From an uncultured Oscillospiraceae bacterium (lineage in GTDB: Bacteria; Bacillota; Clostridia; Oscillospirales; Oscillospiraceae): a DNA stretch of 64,000 nt. Where the stretch lies: NCBI GenBank assembly GCA_934561175.1, contig CAKTFW010000002.1, positions 1 through 64,000 of the forward strand, given 5' to 3'. Under the pieces are notes generated by a model. That model was not told the DNA's origin. It searched no databases and worked only from the letters and a program-made list of their open reading frames with translations. Within the stretch, counting starts at the first letter, position 1. Each line of letters begins with the position of its first letter. Positions 60,971-64,000 of the stretch are shown here, one piece after another. The translations under genes and the position numbers were made by a program.

Positions 60971-62374
60971 TTACGCAAGCGTTCCGGTCAAAGACCAGGT
61001 GGTTGCGTTGGTGATGATAATTGGGCGGAACTGACCGATCAGTGCGTCGTCTCCCTGAAGACGCACCAGACGGCCGCCCTCTGTACGGGCCGTGAGCATC
61101 GCGCCGTCGCGGCCGTCGATCAGGCAGCGAAGCGTTTTGCCGACATCTGCCTGCCGCAGCTGTGCGGAGATTTCGTTCTGACGCGCGACCAACCGATCAA
61201 AGTTTTTTTGCTTTTCGGCACGGGACATGGGGTCGGGCATTTCGGCTGCCGGCGTGCCGCTGCGTGGGGAAAAAATAAAGGTGAAGAGCGCGTCGTAACG
61301 CACCTGTTCAATCAGGGAGAGCGTATCTTCAAATTCCGCATTCGTCTCTCCGGGGAAGCCGACGATCACATCGGAGGTTAGCACCAAGTCTGGCATGACG
61401 CGCTTGGCATAGGCGACAAGCTCCAGATATTGCGCCCGGTTGTAGTGCCGGTTCATAGCGGCCAGAACCCGATCGTTTCCAGACTGAAACGGCAGGTGAA
61501 TATGTTTGGCAATTTTGTCATGAGAGGCCATTACATCAAAGAGCTTTTTTGAGGCGTCCTTTGGGTGGCTGGTCATGAACCGCACCAGAAAATTGCCGGG
61601 CAGCTCTGCAATTTCAGCCAGCAGATCCGCAAAGTCGATCGGTTCCTCCAGCCCTTTACCGTAGGAGTTGACATTTTGCCCCAGCAGCGTGATGTCGTGA
61701 TAGCCGTTGGCAATCAGACCACGGACTTCCTGCAGAATGTCATCTTTCTTGCGGCTGCGTTCCCGGCCGCGGACATAGGGGACAATGCAGTAGGAACAAA
61801 AGTTGTTGCAGCCGTACATGATGGAGACCCAGGCTTTCAGACCGTTCTGCCGTACTTGCGGAATGCCTTCCGCAATAGAGCCGGCTTCGTTGGCAGTGGC
61901 AAAGATGCGATCTCCGTGTTCCAATACCTGCAGAAGCAGTGATGGAAACTCCCACAAGTGATGTGTGGAAAAAACCCCATCTACATGGCGGTAACTCTGT
62001 TGGATTTTTTTCGCCACATGCGGTTCGCCCATCATGCAGCCGCAGACAAAAATTCTCTGGCCGGGATGGCGGCGCTTGGTATGCACCAGCGCGCCGAGGT
62101 TGCCCAACACCCGCTGTTCGGCATGTTCGCGCACCGCGCAGGTATTGATGACAATCAGGTCTGCGCCCTCTTCCGTATCGGTGAAGGCATAGCCGGCATC
62201 CTGCAGCATCCCGCGGATCCGTTCAGAATCGGCCTCATTTTGCTGGCAGCCATAGGTGTCGACAAATGCAGTGGGCACAGTGCCGCGGCTGTGCCAGTAG
62301 GCCTGGATGGACTGGCAGCAATCGCGCTGGGCATCCAGCGCGGCTTCAGAAATAACAGTGGTGGTCTGATCCAA
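60971..62374 (-). CDS. miaB: tRNA-2-methylthio-N6-dimethylallyladenosine synthase
   Basis: Radical-SAM methylthiotransferase converting i6A37 to ms2i6A37. The 467-residue protein has the UPF0004 cluster cysteines (TYGCQQN, INTCAVREHAEQR, VCGCMMG), the radical-SAM CxxxCxxC (GCNNFCSYCIVPYVRGRERSR; core CNNFCSYC) and a C-terminal TRAM domain. I place the start at TTG 62374 because CGGAGG lies seven bases upstream; an ATG at 62401 is in frame but has no ribosome site and contains this one. It precedes mutS by 25 bases. Confidence 0.95.
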   Translation of the reverse strand: MDQTTTVISEAALDAQRDCCQSIQAYWHSRGTVPTAFVDTYGCQQNEADSERIRGMLQDAGYAFTDTEEGADLIVINTCAVREHAEQRVLGNLGALVHTKRRHPGQRIFVCGCMMGEPHVAKKIQQSYRHVDGVFSTHHLWEFPSLLLQVLEHGDRIFATANEAGSIAEGIPQVRQNGLKAWVSIMYGCNNFCSYCIVPYVRGRERSRKKDDILQEVRGLIANGYHDITLLGQNVNSYGKGLEEPIDFADLLAEIAELPGNFLVRFMTSHPKDASKKLFDVMASHDKIAKHIHLPFQSGNDRVLAAMNRHYNRAQYLELVAYAKRVMPDLVLTSDVIVGFPGETNAEFEDTLSLIEQVRYDALFTFIFSPRSGTPAAEMPDPMSRAEKQKNFDRLVARQNEISAQLRQADVGKTLRCLIDGRDGAMLTARTEGGRLVRLQGDDALIGQFRPIIITNATTWSLTGTLA

Positions 62375-62439
62375 AATTGTACCTCCGACAGGGAAATTCA
62401 TATTAAAATATTTTATCAGTTTTTTCGGTTTATTTCAAG

Positions 62440-62486
62440 GAAAAATCCCGCGTTTTGCGCGACGGAATTTGCGCGCAAAACGCGGG
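62440..62486 (-). terminator. Terminator of deoB
   Basis: CCCGCGTTTTGCGCG and CGCGCAAAACGCGGG pair perfectly over 15 bp; on the minus strand ATTTTTCC follows. It separates deoB from the miaB operon. Confidence 0.9.
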
Positions 62487-62494
62487 AAAGAAGG

Positions 62495-63658
62495 CTACAG
62501 TAAACTGGTACCAAAAGCAGACGGTTCTACTCCGAATGCCTGCAGTACAGTGGCGCCGACATCGGCGAAGGTTTCACGCGTACCGAGATTGTGCGGCGTG
62601 ATATTCGGATGCCAGACGAGTGCTGGAATATATTCACGGGTGTGGTCGGTACCATGATAGGTGGGATCGCAGCCATGATCCGCGGTGATAATCAAGAGAC
62701 CGCCTGTTTCTGCCAGTGCCTGGCAGATGCCGGGCAGAGCACGGTCGACCTCGACGAGCCCCTGGGCATAGCCGTCAGGATTGCGGCGATGTCCCCATTG
62801 CTGGTCAAAATCCAGAATGTTGCAGAAAATGAAGCCATCCTGCTGCTTTGCAGCATCCAGCGCGCGGGCGAGACCATCTGCATCGTTTTTTGTCTTGATG
62901 GTGTCGTCAAAGCCGCGGCCGACAAAAATGTCATAGGGTTTGCCAATGGAGTGTGTGGGTACTCCGGCAGCATGAAGCCGCTCAATGAAGGTTTCGTGCG
63001 GCGGCAATGTGGCATAATCGTGGCGGTTTGCGGTGCGGGTGTAATTGCCGGGCGTACCGACAAAGGGCCGGGCGATGACGCGTCCCATGCCGATGTGCAT
63101 TTCGTCAAACATCTGGCGGGCAATGGCGCACAGCTCGTAGAGCCGATCCAGCGGAATTACAGACTCGTGTGCCGCAATCTGAAAGACGCTGTCGGCGGAG
63201 GTGTAAACAATCGGCCAGCCGGTTTTCTCGTGCTCTGGGCCCAGCTCTGCAATGATCTGCGTACCGGATTCGGCTCGGTTGCCAAGCACGCCTTTCTCAC
63301 CGGTGCGGCGGAGAAACTCGTTGATGATTTCCGGCGGGAACCCATTGGGGAAGGTTAAAAACGGCTGCTCCGTCTTAACACCCATAATTTCCCAGTGGCC
63401 AACAATGGAATCCTTGCCCTTGGAGGCCGAGGCACAACGGCCATAGGCCGCGTTGGGGTGTTCTCCCTGATAAAATTCTTCCATCCCATCGATGGCGCAC
63501 AGACCAAGTGACCGGAAGTTCGGCAGCGGAAGGCCGGGGTGCGTCTGCAGCACATGCGGAATTGTTGCAGCGCCGGCGGAATCGTACTGTGCCGCATCTG
63601 GCAGTGCCCCGACACCGGCGGAGTCAAGCAGCATCAGCAGTACTTTGCGAAATTGCAT
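62495..63658 (-). CDS. deoB: Phosphopentomutase
   Basis: Interconverts (deoxy)ribose 1- and 5-phosphate in nucleoside salvage. The 387-residue alkaline-phosphatase-fold enzyme has the metal and nucleophile motifs LDSAGVGALPDA, GHWEIMGV, and TADHGCDPTYHGTDHTRE. Bases AGAGGAG precede the ATG at 63658; a TTG six bases upstream is an alternative. It is a single-gene unit with its own terminator. Confidence 0.96.
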   Translation of the reverse strand: MQFRKVLLMLLDSAGVGALPDAAQYDSAGAATIPHVLQTHPGLPLPNFRSLGLCAIDGMEEFYQGEHPNAAYGRCASASKGKDSIVGHWEIMGVKTEQPFLTFPNGFPPEIINEFLRRTGEKGVLGNRAESGTQIIAELGPEHEKTGWPIVYTSADSVFQIAAHESVIPLDRLYELCAIARQMFDEMHIGMGRVIARPFVGTPGNYTRTANRHDYATLPPHETFIERLHAAGVPTHSIGKPYDIFVGRGFDDTIKTKNDADGLARALDAAKQQDGFIFCNILDFDQQWGHRRNPDGYAQGLVEVDRALPGICQALAETGGLLIITADHGCDPTYHGTDHTREYIPALVWHPNITPHNLGTRETFADVGATVLQAFGVEPSAFGTSLL

Positions 63659-63778
63659 GGTCAAGCTCCTCTCTGTTAGGTGATTTTCTTATGATTCATT
63701 ATAGTACAGATTTGAAATTTGGAAAGAGTCAGATGGCGGTAATTTACAATTTGTTCAAAAGCGGAATGGCGGACATCG

Positions 63779-63807
63779 TTGAAAACACAGGGGTGATATG
63801 TTATACT
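63779..63807 (+). promoter_or_regulatory. Probable sigma-A promoter of the right-edge gene
   Basis: TTGAAA (63779-63784) and TATACT (63802-63807) with a 17-base spacer, followed by AAGGAG. Confidence 0.75.
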
Positions 63808-63833
63808 TTGGCTCATAAGGAGAGAACGCTTTT

Positions 63834-64000
63834 ATGCAACAAAATGATCAAAAAAGAAGTCGGTTGTCCTGGCGGACAGCTGTGATTGCAGTGCTGCTGG
63901 CAGCGGCGGCCGGTGTTGGAATTGCGGCGCTGTTCCATGCGAACCGCCCCGGTGCATCCATGGATTTGCCGGTGGTAAGCTGCGGCGAACGGACGCTGAA
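63834..64000 (+). CDS. Membrane-anchored protein of unknown function (cut by window edge)
   Basis: Only the first 55 codons are present. A short basic cytoplasmic tail (MQQNDQKRSRLSWR) is followed by a membrane segment of about 18 residues rich in Ala and Val (TAVIAVLLAAAAGVGIAALF) and an extracytoplasmic start containing VVSCGERTL. The upstream AAGGAG is 11 bases from the ATG, slightly far. The layout fits an exported enzyme or foldase-type protein, but too little is visible to say which. Confidence 0.7.
   Translation, partial: MQQNDQKRSRLSWRTAVIAVLLAAAAGVGIAALFHANRPGASMDLPVVSCGERTL

Overview
The window is a chromosomal segment of a moderately GC-rich, low-redundancy genome that looks like a spore-forming Clostridia member of the Bacillota, most likely of the Oscillospiraceae/Ruminococcaceae type. 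Evidence: an alpha/beta-type small acid-soluble spore protein, an L27 with the Firmicute cleavable N-terminal extension next to its protease Prp, a perfect CIRCE element before groESL, a DivIVA-SepF division cluster, ECF-type vitamin uptake, and a 4-hydroxybutyryl-CoA dehydratase. The genus cannot be fixed from sequence reading alone. I found no rRNA, tRNA, CRISPR array, insertion sequence or prophage, so this reads as stable chromosome with several transport and catabolism islands.

Layout. 1-5.0 kb (minus): dnaG (cut by the window edge), dgt, a YigZ protein, hflX, rpmE and tmcAL. 5.1-6.3 kb (plus): ackA. 6.4-7.7 kb (minus): ApbE flavin transferase plus a NusG-II membrane protein. 7.9-10.9 kb (plus): a lipoprotein, then rplU-prp-rpmA-obg behind a consensus promoter and probable L21 leader. 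11.2-11.4 kb: SASP gene with a sigma-G-like promoter. 11.8-16.7 kb: a complete branched-chain amino acid type ABC system (binding protein, two permeases, two ATPases). 16.8-18.0 kb: a split ThrE-type exporter. 18.2-21.9 kb: a polar amino acid ABC transporter followed by a CapA-like protein. 22.0-28.3 kb (minus): a MarR-regulated RND efflux operon whose third component joins a copper-amine-oxidase-type domain to a TolC-like domain.

28.6-36.3 kb (plus) is the metabolic island: a TRAP transporter (P, Q, M), a CoA-transferase, 4-hydroxybutyryl-CoA dehydratase, a NifU-like Fe-S protein and a crotonase. Together they could import a short carboxylate, activate it with CoA, and feed it through crotonyl-CoA into butyrate-type metabolism. 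A rubrerythrin follows. 37-39 kb (minus): an amidase with an SH3 domain and a two-gene SnoaL-like/SDR operon. 39.4-41.5 kb: groESL. 41.6-43.6 kb: a lipid kinase and an RNA methyltransferase.

43.8-44.7 kb carries the oddest single gene: a DapF-family protein with no ATG/GTG/TTG start available (best start is ATA) and serine at both catalytic cysteine positions. 44.7-48.2 kb: coaBC, an ECF S component, an RluA-family pseudouridine synthase and lspA. 48.5-54.7 kb (minus): ileS, divIVA, sepF, yggS, an HlyD-like protein and hfq. 54.8-63.7 kb (minus): miaA, mutL, a CPBP protease, mutS, miaB and deoB, that is, mismatch repair interleaved with the i6A/ms2i6A tRNA modification pair. The last 170 bases begin an unidentified membrane-anchored protein.
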